DNA from: RGIG3513 sp045658985
Lineage (GTDB): Bacteria > Bacillota > Clostridia > Oscillospirales > Butyricicoccaceae
Direction: 5' to 3'
NCBI GenBank assembly: GCA_045658985.1
Contig: JAZOWC010000068.1
Span: 1-64,000, forward strand
DNA: 64,000 bases
In this document: one piece after another, positions 32,447 through 41,953 of the stretch
Position numbering within the stretch: the first letter of the stretch is position 1
Layout of the letters: the number at the start of each line of letters is the position of its first letter
Position numbers and translations under genes: made by a program
The notes under the pieces: generated by a model
Databases searched by the model: none
What the model saw: only the letters and a program-made list of their open reading frames with translations
Told to the model about the DNA's origin: nothing

Positions 32447-35400
32447 TTAGTCGATGACGTGAGTGTCAACGAGAACGTCTGCCCAGTACTTGATGATGGA
32501 GCCGACGAAGTAGTCGGATACGCTCCAGGAGTTTCCGCTTTCGCTGGAGTTCTTGAATCCGGAAGGAGCGGCAACTGCATCAAGATCGATGTCTACCATC
32601 ATCTTTGCAACCATGTTGTACAGCATTGCTGCGCCTGCGGGGCCCATGTTGCGCTTGTTGGCATCGCTGTAGTTGTTGACCAGCAGCGAGTAGCTTGCGG
32701 TGGAGCTGCTTGCCATATTGGATGCATCTGCTGCGGCAACGTTTGCTGCTTCGCCGAATCTGAGCAGCTTGATATCGATGTCAACCTCGTTGCTCTCGAG
32801 GGCTGCCTTGATCTTGTCGGCATTTGCGCTGATCTTGGTTACCTGCGCTGCAGCAGAACCGTACTTGCTGATATCATCTGCGTGGCCGGAGCCGGTTGTT
32901 GCCAGAATGATCATCTCACCGTCGGGGTTGTGATCATACAGCATTTTTTCCAGACGGGCAATATTGGTAAGCTCGCTGTTGTAGGTGCTGGTGTAGATCA
33001 GACCGCCTCTGCGGTTTACAGCCACAAGTACGTAGTCCCACTTGAATACGCCGTAATCCACGTCATTGTGAACGGTGTTGTTGTCTACTGCATCCAGGAA
33101 CTTGCCGACCGATCCGCCTGTGGAGAACTCGCCGTCATCCTTGACGGTGAACAGCTCGCTCATCAGGTACAGACCGCCGGTTGCGGTATTGTTGACTGTG
33201 GGAGTGTAGCCTGCGTTGATGAGCAGGTCTCTCAGCCACTTGTGAGCATTCATATAAGATGCTGTTGCATAGCTGTCACCGACCATCATAAGGTTGATTG
33301 TCAGCTTTGCGGTATCAGCAACCTTGACTGTGAAGGTATCAACTGCGGTCTCGTTGGAAACGGTGACCTTGATTGTATCCTTGTCGGGAGTTACGGGTAC
33401 GCTGATGATAGCTGTGCCGTCTTCGCCCACTGTTGCAAAGCCTACGCCTGCTTCGCTCTGTCCGATGACGGTTGCGCCCTCGGGGCCGGTTGCGATCAGC
33501 TCAACGGTGTGGCTGTTCTGCTTGCCGTTGTAACGGAGAGTGCCGTCCAGAGTCATTGTCTCGCCCGCTGCGATCGCATCGCCGCCTGTGAGACCTGCGT
33601 TGAGTGCATTGGGTGCCAGAGCAACTGTTGCGCCCAGTCCGTCGCCCTCTACGGTGAACTGACCGAGAGCAATGTTCTTGGCATAACCGTAAGCTGCGCC
33701 GCCTGTTACGTCAGCGGTGACTGTGTATGTGCCGGGTCTGGTGGGAACGCCTGCTGCGCCGTTGAACTTGACGGTGACTTCGCCAACGCCCTCAGCGGCT
33801 TCTACTGCGCCGGTTGCGCTGTCAAAGGTCAGCTGTGCAGCGGTGACTGCAGGCTTGCCGGTTACGAACATATCTGCGATCTGCAGAAGCAGGGTTGCTG
33901 TATCCTGAGCAATTGTATAACCCTCAGAGCCCAGAGTCTCGATGTCGAGAACGCTCTCGCTGAGGATAGCACCTGTCAGAACGGCTGCGTTCAGATATGC
34001 GCCGCTTGCGCTGGGTCTGTTGCGCTTTGCGGAGAATGCTCTGCCGCCCTTGCCTTCTGCGGTGGAGTAGAGATCGTCTTCGACGCCTTCGTTGAGGATG
34101 TAGTACTCGACTGCATCGACTACGTTGGCGATCTTGACCTCGACCTTGTTCTCTGTGTCGGCTGCATTCAGCTTGTCACGGATCATCTGTGCACGGCACT
34201 GAACAACGTCTGCGCTCTTTTCACGGCTGTTAAGTGCGAACCAAGCGGTGCTTCTCAGATAGGGGAAGTCAGTATTCTGCTTGTACTCATAGCCGCGCAG
34301 GTTGTAGCTGGTTTCGGAGAAGCCCTGTCTGATACCCATCTGTGCAAAGAGGATGAGTTCTGCGCCGGGCTGATTCTCAGCGATAAGCTCCTGCAGGCAA
34401 AGCAGAGCATTGTCCTCGAGCTTGATATAGTCGCCCTTCATACCTGTATAGGTATTGTTTACTTCCATGATGTAGTAATCATAGGGCTTGGCGCCGGTAA
34501 GGGTATTCTTGAGTGTGGAGTTGGAGACACCGCTCACTGTAGTGCCGGAGCGGCTGAAGAGCTCCCAGGAGTTGTAGCTCGAAGAAGTAGAATCCCAGCT
34601 GAGACCGTTGGCAGCTATGTCAACGCTTGTGCCGAGCTTTTCTTCCAGCATAGCTTCCATAGTTCTCATAAGGCCGTTGCTGTACAGCATCCATGTGCTA
34701 TGCATATAGATGTTGATGTCTGCCCAGAGTTCTGCGCTGACACCGACGATCAGCTCTGCTGCCATCTCGTTGTCCTCGTCATAGACGTAGACGGTAACGG
34801 TGGTCTCGCCGCTTTCGAAGGCGTACAGAACCTCTGCAGTACCCTCTGCGGATGCGGTGAACTCACGGACATCGGTCTCACCGTTCTTAAGGCCGATCAG
34901 CTCAAACTTGGCATTGGGGATCAGCTTGCTCAGCTTGAGGACTGCGGCGTGATGCTCGGTTGCATCGAAGCCTGCGCCTGTCAGGTCGGCTGCATATTCC
35001 ATGTAGCCCTTGACGGTTTCTTCCTCAAAGCGAACGCCGTTTGCCAGAGTCTCGTTGGTAAATCCGTCAACCTCGGTGGTTGTGTCGATCTCAACGACGG
35101 GGTTCTCAACACCGGTCTTGGACCACTTGCCGGTGAAGGTTGCGCCGCCCAGAGGCATTGTGAAGGTGCCGTCTGCAACATCTGCATCGTAGGTTACCCA
35201 GCCGCCGAATGCGTAGCCTTCCCATACGGGATCAGCTTCGACAGAGACGGTGGAGCCCCACATGTAGGACTTGGTCTCGGGGAGATTGGGCTTGTTGGTA
35301 TTGTTGAAGTAGTTGCCGTAGGCATAATCTACTGTGTAGTACTGTCTGTCATAGTATACTTTGAATACTGCGCTGCCATCGTTCTCCAGCAGGCCAACAC

Positions 35401-38173
35401 GTCTGCCGTCGGGATGGTTTGCATTCTCCTGATAGCCGTCGATGTACTTTGCCTCGGCATAGAAGACGGAGCCGTCAGCCTTGCCAAGGAGGTTATCGGT
35501 ATAGCCCAGGGTGTAGGTCTCACCGTCTGCATTCTGCAGGTAGTGCTCGACCTTGTAGGTTACGTACTTGGAAGAAACATACTGCTGGATCATCAGCGCT
35601 GCTTCCGCAGGGGTCAGACCCAGTCTCTCAAGGTCTTCCACAGTCTCTGCCTCATCGGCTTTGTCGAGAGCGCCCACGCCGTTGCCCAGATACTGGACAC
35701 CTACAGGAGATTCTTCGGTCACGGCCTCATAGAGGAGGCAGGCCAGCAGGTAGGAGCCCAGAGCGCTTGCGCGGTTACCGGTATCAAGACCTCTGTGGTA
35801 GCCGGCGCTGGTGGTGGCGTTGTTGGAGGGACGGTAGAGATCATCGGTGATCTTGTCAAGATCGGTGCTGTAGTTTGCAAAAGAGTTGGATGCATACACG
35901 AGCTTGACGGGCTTGTTGAGGTAGCCGTCTGCGTCGATATCGGCCTTCATCTGATCGGCCTCAATATTGATAGCCGCTACGTGCTCATAGTATGTATCGA
36001 TGTGGGTGTTCTTGGTACCTGCGCTGAAGTCCTTTGCCAGACCGACGGTATGAGCATAAGGAGCGATCAGGATCACCTGACAGTCGGGATTGATGTCGGC
36101 TGCCATCTTGGCGATCTTGCGGACTGCGTAATTGTTGTATCTGGAGTCGCCTGCCCACATCAGAGAGATGTTCCTGCCTGTGTCAAGAATGACGTAGTCA
36201 AAAGCTTTGGACTCCAAAGCGGCCTTGAAAGTCTGAGCGGTGGAGCCTGTACCGAAGGTATAATCGTTGAGATTATCTCTTGCGGAGGAGGCAAACAGCT
36301 CGTATACGTTCCAGGTGCCGGAGGTGCTGGTATGACCGCAATAGTCGATTGTGGTGTTGTACTTGACGCCCTTCTCGGTCAGCATATTTCTGAATGTGCT
36401 GTGTGCGTTGTAGGAACCAAGTATATGGTCACCGAACATAAAGATGTTGAGAGCCTCGTCCTTGACTGTGACGGAAGCGATCTCAGAATTGCTGGTGGCG
36501 GTCTTTTCGCCCAGATAGGATGTAGCTTCGCAGTAGTAGTAGAAGGTCTGGCCGAGCTTGGAGCTGTCGGTGGGCTTGATAACCAGATTTCTGGAGGTTG
36601 CGCCCGATACGGGTACGCCTTCGTACTCGGGGGTCAAGCTCATGTACCACTGATAGGTATAGCCGTGATCCTTCTCCTCATCGACTGCGGCGGTGAGGGT
36701 GATGTCCTTGCCGTAGTACTTGGTGGAGGATTCGGCGGGATTTACGGTGAATACTGCGGGAACGGGATCGGGGGTGATAACGGGACGCTCAACTGTGGGA
36801 GCAGAACCGGGCAGGGCTGTACTGCTGCCTGCTGCGACTGCGCCGCCGTTGGCGGTAACGTTGGCGGACTCTGCGCCTGCTGCAACGACTGTACCGAAGG
36901 TGCTTACTGCGATGTCGGTGCCGTTGGCGGTAACTGTGCCTACGCTGCCCCAGCCGGAAACCTCAACGCCTGTGCCGTTGGCGGTAACTGCGCCGATGTC
37001 TGCGCCGATCTCAGCCTTGACGGTGGTATCGGTTGCGGTCTTGTCGTCTGCGATCAGGCCAACAACGCCCACGACGGACACCTTGCTGCCATCGCCGCTG
37101 ACGCTGACTGTATCAATGATGCCGTGAACGCCGACGTTCAGTACCGAGCTGTCAACTGCAACGCTGTCTGCCTTGCCGTTGATATTCAGAGCGGCATTCT
37201 TGCCGTTTGCCACGGCTGCGGTGACGGTTGCACCCTCTGCAACGGTGACGGATGCACCTGCGTTGGCTGTAACGATGTCTGCCTCGCCCTTGACAGTGAC
37301 CTTGCCGCCGTTGGCAACAAGGCTGCGGAGGTCTGCAAAGTCAGCGGTAACGCTGCCTGCCACGCCGCCCACTACCAGAGTGCCGTCAAAGGTACCCTTT
37401 ACGGTAACAGCCTCGTCTGTGGCGATAACTGCCAGACCTGTGCCGCTGACGGTGTGTGTGCCGCCCTCGGTGATGTAGTCGGTAATCAGACGGTCGGAAA
37501 TAACTGCCATCTCGCCGCGTACGATGGAGCCCTGTGCGTTGATATAGCCGTTCTCATCGCCCTTGATGATTCCTGCTGCGATGAATGCGCCCATATAACC
37601 GGCTGCCCAGTCGGAGACCTCTTCTTTGCCGCTCAGGGAGCAGAAACGGAGAGCCGACTTGTTCTCGGTCACACCGAGAGCACGGCCTTTGAGGGTGACG
37701 TACTCTTCACGGGTGAGCTGATCCTCGGGACGCATGGAGCTGATGCCGTCACCCTGCATGATGCCCTCAAGATACAGAGCATAGATGTAAGGAGCGTACC
37801 AGGCGTCTGCGGGAACGTCTGTAAACTTGGCAAAGAAGTCGGCAGGTACGTCCTGCAGCTTGATGCCGGCGGTAAGTACGATAACTTTGGCTGCCTCTCC
37901 GCGCTTGGCGGTATTGCCGCCTGCAAAGAGGTTGTCGCCGACGCCGTTGAGAACGCCGACTTCTGCCCATCTCTGAGCAGCAGCCTCATAATATGTGCCT
38001 GCCGTATCCGCAAATGCGCCCTCTTCGGGAGCTGCGGTACCGGGGGCAGTGCCTGTAACAGGTGCAGCCGTAGTCACAAAGAATGTGTCTGCCTCTGTCG
38101 CCGCTGCGGTCGGCATTACCGAGAGCAGCATGGCAATGGCAAGTACCAATGCCGAAATGCGTTTTTTCATCAT
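32447..38173 (-). CDS. SLH-anchored giant surface protein with three SGNH-like modules
   Basis: 1908 residues. A Sec signal peptide (about 1-26, cleaved after AAA) is followed by three SLH domains (about 53-103, 116-168, 171-228) for attachment to pyruvylated cell-wall polymer. A Gly/Val/Thr/Ala-rich region of short beta-helix-like repeats (240-450) and an Ig-like domain (475-572) come next. SGNH-like module A lies at 575-866, followed by MucBP-like and B-repeat-like domains (870-1017). Module B is at 1153-1438, beta-sandwich linkers at 1445-1622, and module C at 1624-1862. Only module C has a GDS motif (1632-1634), but its DxxH site reads SDANKRN without the His. GGAGG lies 6 bases before the start. 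It is first in the minus-strand unit with the 2405-residue protein. Confidence 0.82.
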   Translation of the reverse strand: MMKKRISALVLAIAMLLSVMPTAAATEADTFFVTTAAPVTGTAPGTAAPEEGAFADTAGTYYEAAAQRWAEVGVLNGVGDNLFAGGNTAKRGEAAKVIVLTAGIKLQDVPADFFAKFTDVPADAWYAPYIYALYLEGIMQGDGISSMRPEDQLTREEYVTLKGRALGVTENKSALRFCSLSGKEEVSDWAAGYMGAFIAAGIIKGDENGYINAQGSIVRGEMAVISDRLITDYITEGGTHTVSGTGLAVIATDEAVTVKGTFDGTLVVGGVAGSVTADFADLRSLVANGGKVTVKGEADIVTANAGASVTVAEGATVTAAVANGKNAALNINGKADSVAVDSSVLNVGVHGIIDTVSVSGDGSKVSVVGVVGLIADDKTATDTTVKAEIGADIGAVTANGTGVEVSGWGSVGTVTANGTDIAVSTFGTVVAAGAESANVTANGGAVAAGSSTALPGSAPTVERPVITPDPVPAVFTVNPAESSTKYYGKDITLTAAVDEEKDHGYTYQWYMSLTPEYEGVPVSGATSRNLVIKPTDSSKLGQTFYYYCEATSYLGEKTATSNSEIASVTVKDEALNIFMFGDHILGSYNAHSTFRNMLTEKGVKYNTTIDYCGHTSTSGTWNVYELFASSARDNLNDYTFGTGSTAQTFKAALESKAFDYVILDTGRNISLMWAGDSRYNNYAVRKIAKMAADINPDCQVILIAPYAHTVGLAKDFSAGTKNTHIDTYYEHVAAINIEADQMKADIDADGYLNKPVKLVYASNSFANYSTDLDKITDDLYRPSNNATTSAGYHRGLDTGNRASALGSYLLACLLYEAVTEESPVGVQYLGNGVGALDKADEAETVEDLERLGLTPAEAALMIQQYVSSKYVTYKVEHYLQNADGETYTLGYTDNLLGKADGSVFYAEAKYIDGYQENANHPDGRRVGLLENDGSAVFKVYYDRQYYTVDYAYGNYFNNTNKPNLPETKSYMWGSTVSVEADPVWEGYAFGGWVTYDADVADGTFTMPLGGATFTGKWSKTGVENPVVEIDTTTEVDGFTNETLANGVRFEEETVKGYMEYAADLTGAGFDATEHHAAVLKLSKLIPNAKFELIGLKNGETDVREFTASAEGTAEVLYAFESGETTVTVYVYDEDNEMAAELIVGVSAELWADINIYMHSTWMLYSNGLMRTMEAMLEEKLGTSVDIAANGLSWDSTSSSYNSWELFSRSGTTVSGVSNSTLKNTLTGAKPYDYYIMEVNNTYTGMKGDYIKLEDNALLCLQELIAENQPGAELILFAQMGIRQGFSETSYNLRGYEYKQNTDFPYLRSTAWFALNSREKSADVVQCRAQMIRDKLNAADTENKVEVKIANVVDAVEYYILNEGVEDDLYSTAEGKGGRAFSAKRNRPSASGAYLNAAVLTGAILSESVLDIETLGSEGYTIAQDTATLLLQIADMFVTGKPAVTAAQLTFDSATGAVEAAEGVGEVTVKFNGAAGVPTRPGTYTVTADVTGGAAYGYAKNIALGQFTVEGDGLGATVALAPNALNAGLTGGDAIAAGETMTLDGTLRYNGKQNSHTVELIATGPEGATVIGQSEAGVGFATVGEDGTAIISVPVTPDKDTIKVTVSNETAVDTFTVKVADTAKLTINLMMVGDSYATASYMNAHKWLRDLLINAGYTPTVNNTATGGLYLMSELFTVKDDGEFSTGGSVGKFLDAVDNNTVHNDVDYGVFKWDYVLVAVNRRGGLIYTSTYNSELTNIARLEKMLYDHNPDGEMIILATTGSGHADDISKYGSAAAQVTKISANADKIKAALESNEVDIDIKLLRFGEAANVAAADASNMASSSTASYSLLVNNYSDANKRNMGPAGAAMLYNMVAKMMVDIDLDAVAAPSGFKNSSESGNSWSVSDYFVGSIIKYWADVLVDTHVID

Positions 38174-38291
38174 GGTGCCTCCTTTATTTTTCTCCTAATG
38201 ACGGGTAGGAGTTATATACAATCGCGAGCCGCCGTACGGTGTGCCTTACGACAAAAACAGACAACAACTCACTATAATTGTAGTTAAAAAT

Positions 38292-38320
38292 ATAATACCA
38301 TAATTAATTTTTTATTACAA
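38292..38320 (-). promoter_or_regulatory. Promoter of the giant surface protein genes
   Basis: TTGTAA (38320-38315) and TATTAT (38297-38292) have a 17-base spacer. It implies a ~110-base leader before the start at 38173. Confidence 0.55.
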
Positions 38321-38455
38321 GATTTTTACCAGTTGTACACCCCTGCCAAAATGTACAATTTGACAGGCTTTTTTTGTGCAATTTGACGATAAAATCGTAT
38401 GGTCAGGCTCAAAAACCCCAAAAATATTTTAAGAATTCTTAATTTTTACTTGTAA

Positions 38456-38495
38456 TAAAGCCGCCTGTTCGGCGGAGAACAAGCGGCTTTATTAT
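38456..38495 (-). terminator. Terminator of the solute-binding protein gene
   Basis: Stem AAAGCCGC/GCGGCTTT extended by TGTTC/GAACA, with a T-rich tail on the minus strand, 15 bases after the stop at 38510. Confidence 0.8.
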
Positions 38496-38509
38496 ATAAT
38501 TGTTAAGAA

Positions 38510-40360
38510 TTAGTCCACAAACTTGGCGTATCTGTCGCCGAAGCCGTAGTTGATGACGTAGCCGTTGCCGGGCAGTTCGATGTTCTCGGCGTACAGCTGC
38601 TTGGTGGGGATCTCATAGATGGGGATCTGCTGCATAGCTTCCATAACCAGGATGCGCTCGCTCTCCAGACACTTTTCTACCATCTCGGCTTCCTTGCCCT
38701 CGTCATTGAGGAGGATAGCTTCCTGATAGAGCTTGTCGTGAGCGGCCAGCATGGACTCGTCGTTCCAGAAGAAACGCAGGGGCTGGTAGTTGCTGCCGTA
38801 GAACTTCAGAGTCTCCAGAGGCTCGTTGTTGGGCAGCAGAGAACCGATGTTGAAATCAAAGGAATCGGGATCGTTGGGGTTCCAGCGGCGGAGGGAGTAT
38901 GCCTGAGCCTGAGGAACTGCACGGAGCTTGATGTTGACGCCTTCCAGATTCTTGGTCAGCTGACGCTGCATGATCTCGGTAGCGGCGCGGGTGTGGGTAC
39001 CGTCTTCTTTGTAGTAGATCTCGAACTCAACGTTGACGTTCTTGGTCTCCTCGAATGCTTTGTCTACATACTCGCTTGCCAGCGCGGGCTGGAATGCGGT
39101 GTAGGGATCGACCTCCCAATCGCAGGGCAGATCGAGGATGGAGGTACCGGTGTCGGAGTTACCTACGACAGAGCGGCGGAACAGACGGGTGATGGGGTAG
39201 CCGCCCAGGATGGATGCGAACTCGTTACGGTCGATGCCGTAGAACAGAGCCTTGCGGAAGTTGTAGTTGCCCAGCATGCCGTTGAACTTGGGGTTGCCGG
39301 TGTTGACCCACAGGAACATTGTGGAGTCGTTCCAGTACTCGTATACACGGGGGTCATCCTCGTAATCTTCCCACTGAGCATAAGCGATAGCAGCGGTGTG
39401 CAGCTCGCCGTTGAGGAACAGCTCGAGAGCGGTGTTTGCATCGGGAACGGTGCGGATCTCCATACCTGCAAACCAGATCATATCGGCATGGACGTAGTCC
39501 TGATTCTTCTTGTAGGTGAACTGGGAGTCGGGGATCCAGTCGGTGAGGATGTACTCGCCGGAGCTCATCCAGTACTCCATGCTGGTGCCGTAGAGGGTGC
39601 TGGAGCCGTCGGGGCTGATAGCCTTGTCCCAAGTGGGTTTGTGGATCATAGCGGTACCCATGAACTTGGTCAGACCAAGCTGGGTGGTGGGCTTGACGGT
39701 ATGTACCTCGATGGTGTAATCATCGATCTTCTTGAGGCCGGTCTCGCTGAAGTCAACCATGATACCCAGCATATTCTGCTGTGCATACTCGGCAAACATC
39801 TCGACCTGAACAAAGGTGTTGTTGTAGATGTTGGGAGCGGAGACGTTCATCAGCAGGGGGTCAATAGCGGTCTGATAGCTGAACAGAACGGTGTCTGCGT
39901 TCATCTCGTCGCCGTTTTCCCACTTGTAGCCCTGACGGAGCTTGATGCGCCAGTGCTTGCCCTCGGCATCAAGCTGCTCGGGCAGCTCGGCGGCCAGCAT
40001 GGGCTCGTAGTAATATGCATCGCCGGTCTCGTCGATGATGGCTCTGTACAGATAGCTGGAGCAGGGAGAGGTTACGGTGCTGACAACGGGGTCAGAGCTG
40101 GAAACGCCGTACAGAGTGGTTGCGCTGGTGGAGATATACTTCTTGAAGATGCCGTTGCCTGCCAGAGGAGCCTTCTCCTTGGTGGGCTCATCGGTGCCTG
40201 TCTGACCGGGATCAGAGGGCTTGGTCGGGTCTGTGACGCCGGGATCGGGTTTGGCGGGAGTCTTGCCGGGATCGTCGGAAGTTGCTCCATTGTCACCGCA
40301 GCCTGCGAATGCAGCAGCAAGCATCATCAGTGCAAGAAGCAATGCTAACATTTTTTTCAT
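38510..40360 (-). CDS. Oligopeptide-type ABC transporter solute-binding lipoprotein (SBP_bac_5)
   Basis: 616 residues. The lipoprotein signal has its Cys at 21 (AFAGC), followed by a Pro/Asp/Thr linker (28-65). A family 5 extracellular solute-binding fold comes next, with the typical LRQGYKWENGDEMNADTV segment near residue 140, a YKKNQDY strand and NYNFRKALFYGIDRNE. It binds peptides or related ligands outside the cell for import. It has its own promoter (40416-40444) and terminator, so it is a separate transcript. No permease or ATPase genes are present in the window, so it must work with a transporter encoded elsewhere. Its position next to a peptidase/deacylase cluster suggests that it supplies their substrates (inference). 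Confidence 0.9.
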   Translation of the reverse strand: MKKMLALLLALMMLAAAFAGCGDNGATSDDPGKTPAKPDPGVTDPTKPSDPGQTGTDEPTKEKAPLAGNGIFKKYISTSATTLYGVSSSDPVVSTVTSPCSSYLYRAIIDETGDAYYYEPMLAAELPEQLDAEGKHWRIKLRQGYKWENGDEMNADTVLFSYQTAIDPLLMNVSAPNIYNNTFVQVEMFAEYAQQNMLGIMVDFSETGLKKIDDYTIEVHTVKPTTQLGLTKFMGTAMIHKPTWDKAISPDGSSTLYGTSMEYWMSSGEYILTDWIPDSQFTYKKNQDYVHADMIWFAGMEIRTVPDANTALELFLNGELHTAAIAYAQWEDYEDDPRVYEYWNDSTMFLWVNTGNPKFNGMLGNYNFRKALFYGIDRNEFASILGGYPITRLFRRSVVGNSDTGTSILDLPCDWEVDPYTAFQPALASEYVDKAFEETKNVNVEFEIYYKEDGTHTRAATEIMQRQLTKNLEGVNIKLRAVPQAQAYSLRRWNPNDPDSFDFNIGSLLPNNEPLETLKFYGSNYQPLRFFWNDESMLAAHDKLYQEAILLNDEGKEAEMVEKCLESERILVMEAMQQIPIYEIPTKQLYAENIELPGNGYVINYGFGDRYAKFVD

Positions 40361-40415
40361 GTGGTTTTCCTCCTATGACTGTTATTTGTAATATATCTCA
40401 CTGTAAGTTAGGATA

Positions 40416-40444
40416 ATTATAGCAAAGGCTAATTACAAAAGCAA
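40416..40444 (-). promoter_or_regulatory. Promoter of the solute-binding protein gene
   Basis: TTGCTT (40444-40439) and TATAAT (40421-40416) have a 17-base spacer. Confidence 0.7.
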
Positions 40445-40690
40445 GAAGTTTTTTATTAAATCCTTAACAATTAACGAAAGTTTTTAATAAATATTTTGGT
40501 GTTTTTATCCTAAGATATGTCATTATTTGCTCGTGCAATTATGCAGTTTTCACAGTCTGTTGTGCAAATTGCATAATTTTTGTCTCATATTTTTTACATA
40601 ACCCAGAGGCGGTACTTAACAATTTCGATCCCCTCCCCTGTCCCGCAGTCTTCTGCCGCCAAAGTATCGGAGGATACCTATTATATAATA

Positions 40691-40725
40691 TACAAAAACG
40701 GCGTGAGCTGCTGCCCACGCCGTTT
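40691..40725 (-). terminator. Terminator of the peptidase/deacylase operon
   Basis: The 10-bp stem AAACGGCGTG/CACGCCGTTT is followed on the minus strand by a T-run. It ends the long minus-strand unit that begins near 58 kb. Confidence 0.8.
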
Positions 40726-40742
40726 GATTCGTATATTATTCT

Positions 40743-41936
40743 TTATGCTTCTACGCCTTTTTCGCGCAGGCGGAACTTGAACTCATCCTTGACAGCCTGA
40801 CGGAAGTCTGCATCGGTGACAAAATCATAGGTCACGCCTGCCATAATGGCGGCGCACTCTCTGATAAAGTCGGTGGCCTTCTGAGTCTTGCCCAGCGCAA
40901 CGTGCTCGGGAGAATGGCCTGCAACGCCTTTGTTGTACTCGGCGCGGACAAGGATACCGGGGCACACATAGGACACGTTGCCGAAATCGGTAGCACCGCC
41001 GCCGCAGACCTGCAGGGCTGCTTCGTCCAGATGCTGAACGTCGTCAAAACCGAACAGTCTGGCATTGTTCTCCGATGCGTCGCACAGAGGCTTGTTGACC
41101 ACGGTATCGTAGAACACGGGGTTGCGGGTGACTTTGACCTGAGTCTCGGTCATCATTGCGCTGCCCTCCATGACCTTGAGCATACGGCGCACCATATCCT
41201 CCAGATAGGTTTTGTCGGAGGCACGCATGGTTACCCATGCCTTGGCTTTGGGGTGAACGATGTTGGCGGCACCTGTACCCTCCATAACGGTATAGTGGAT
41301 ACGCGAGCCGGTCCTGACGTGCTCACGCATACACTCAAGGCCGTGGAATGCCAGCATCATAGCGTCCAGAGCGCTGCGGCCTTTTTCGGGTGAGCCGCCT
41401 GCGTGGGCATTGATGCCTGTCCACTCAACGATAGATGATGCCAGCGCCACGTTGGTGCCGCTGCCGCCTGTGTGAGTGCCGGTATGGTTGGAGAATACCA
41501 TGTCCAGCTCCTTAAAGCAGCCTGCCTCAACCATATTGATCTTGCCGCCCTTGTTTTCTTCGGCGGGAGTGCCGTAGATAACCAGCTTGTAGGGGACGTC
41601 CTTGAGATTGTCACGAATGGCGAGGGCTGCACCGATGGCGGCAGGGGTCTGCAGATGATGTCCGCATCCGTGGCCCAGATTGGCCAGTGCATCATACTCG
41701 CCGAGGAATCCAACGACGGGGCCGCCCGTTCCCTGCTCGTACTCAGCGCGGAATGCGGTAGGCAGTGTGCCTGTTCCGATCTCAACCTTGAAGCCCTTGT
41801 CCTTGAGGTAATCGGTGAGGACCTTGCAGGCGTATTCCTCCTCAAAGCCTATTTCGGGATGGTCAAATATATCATCGCTGAGTGCTCTCAGCTCGGTCAT
41901 ATAACCGTCGATGGACTGCAAAAACTTCTGTTTCAT
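40743..41936 (-). CDS. M20-family amidohydrolase, AbgB-like (copy 1)
   Basis: 397 residues. M20 metallo-hydrolase of the aminobenzoyl-glutamate hydrolase B / amidohydrolase group, which cleaves amide bonds of N-acyl or dipeptide-like substrates. Visible are HPEIGFEEEYA (26-36), the EYDAL...GHGCGHH metal site (80-94), catalytic PAEE (124-127) and a later SNHTGTHTGG. A lid/dimer domain lies in between. The start has GAGGAGG upstream. It has a tandem paralogue directly upstream (about 70 % identical by eye) and is the last gene before the terminator. The exact substrate is unknown. Confidence 0.88.
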   Translation of the reverse strand: MKQKFLQSIDGYMTELRALSDDIFDHPEIGFEEEYACKVLTDYLKDKGFKVEIGTGTLPTAFRAEYEQGTGGPVVGFLGEYDALANLGHGCGHHLQTPAAIGAALAIRDNLKDVPYKLVIYGTPAEENKGGKINMVEAGCFKELDMVFSNHTGTHTGGSGTNVALASSIVEWTGINAHAGGSPEKGRSALDAMMLAFHGLECMREHVRTGSRIHYTVMEGTGAANIVHPKAKAWVTMRASDKTYLEDMVRRMLKVMEGSAMMTETQVKVTRNPVFYDTVVNKPLCDASENNARLFGFDDVQHLDEAALQVCGGGATDFGNVSYVCPGILVRAEYNKGVAGHSPEHVALGKTQKATDFIRECAAIMAGVTYDFVTDADFRQAVKDEFKFRLREKGVEA

Positions 41937-41953
41937 AGCCGTTGCTCCTCCTC

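Larger units (their letters stand above)
38174..38509. other. Intergenic region with promoter, hairpin and terminator
   Basis: No gene is seen. It holds the promoter at 38292-38320, a short hairpin followed by seven T on the plus strand (38342-38375, arms CCTGCCAAA/TTTGACAGG) and the terminator of the solute-binding protein gene at 38456-38495. Confidence 0.6.
40361..40742. other. Intergenic region, no gene
   Basis: A+T-rich; it carries the solute-binding protein promoter and, at its right end, the terminator of the M20 gene. Nothing else is recognised. Confidence 0.6.

Noticed and set aside
25096..38173. Sortase-anchored surface proteins
   Set aside because: No LPXTG-type signal is present at either C-terminus; anchoring is by lipobox and by SLH domains.
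32195..38287. 2030-codon open frame on the plus strand, antisense to the SLH protein
   Set aside because: Same reason; the minus strand encodes SLH and SGNH-like domains with a signal peptide.
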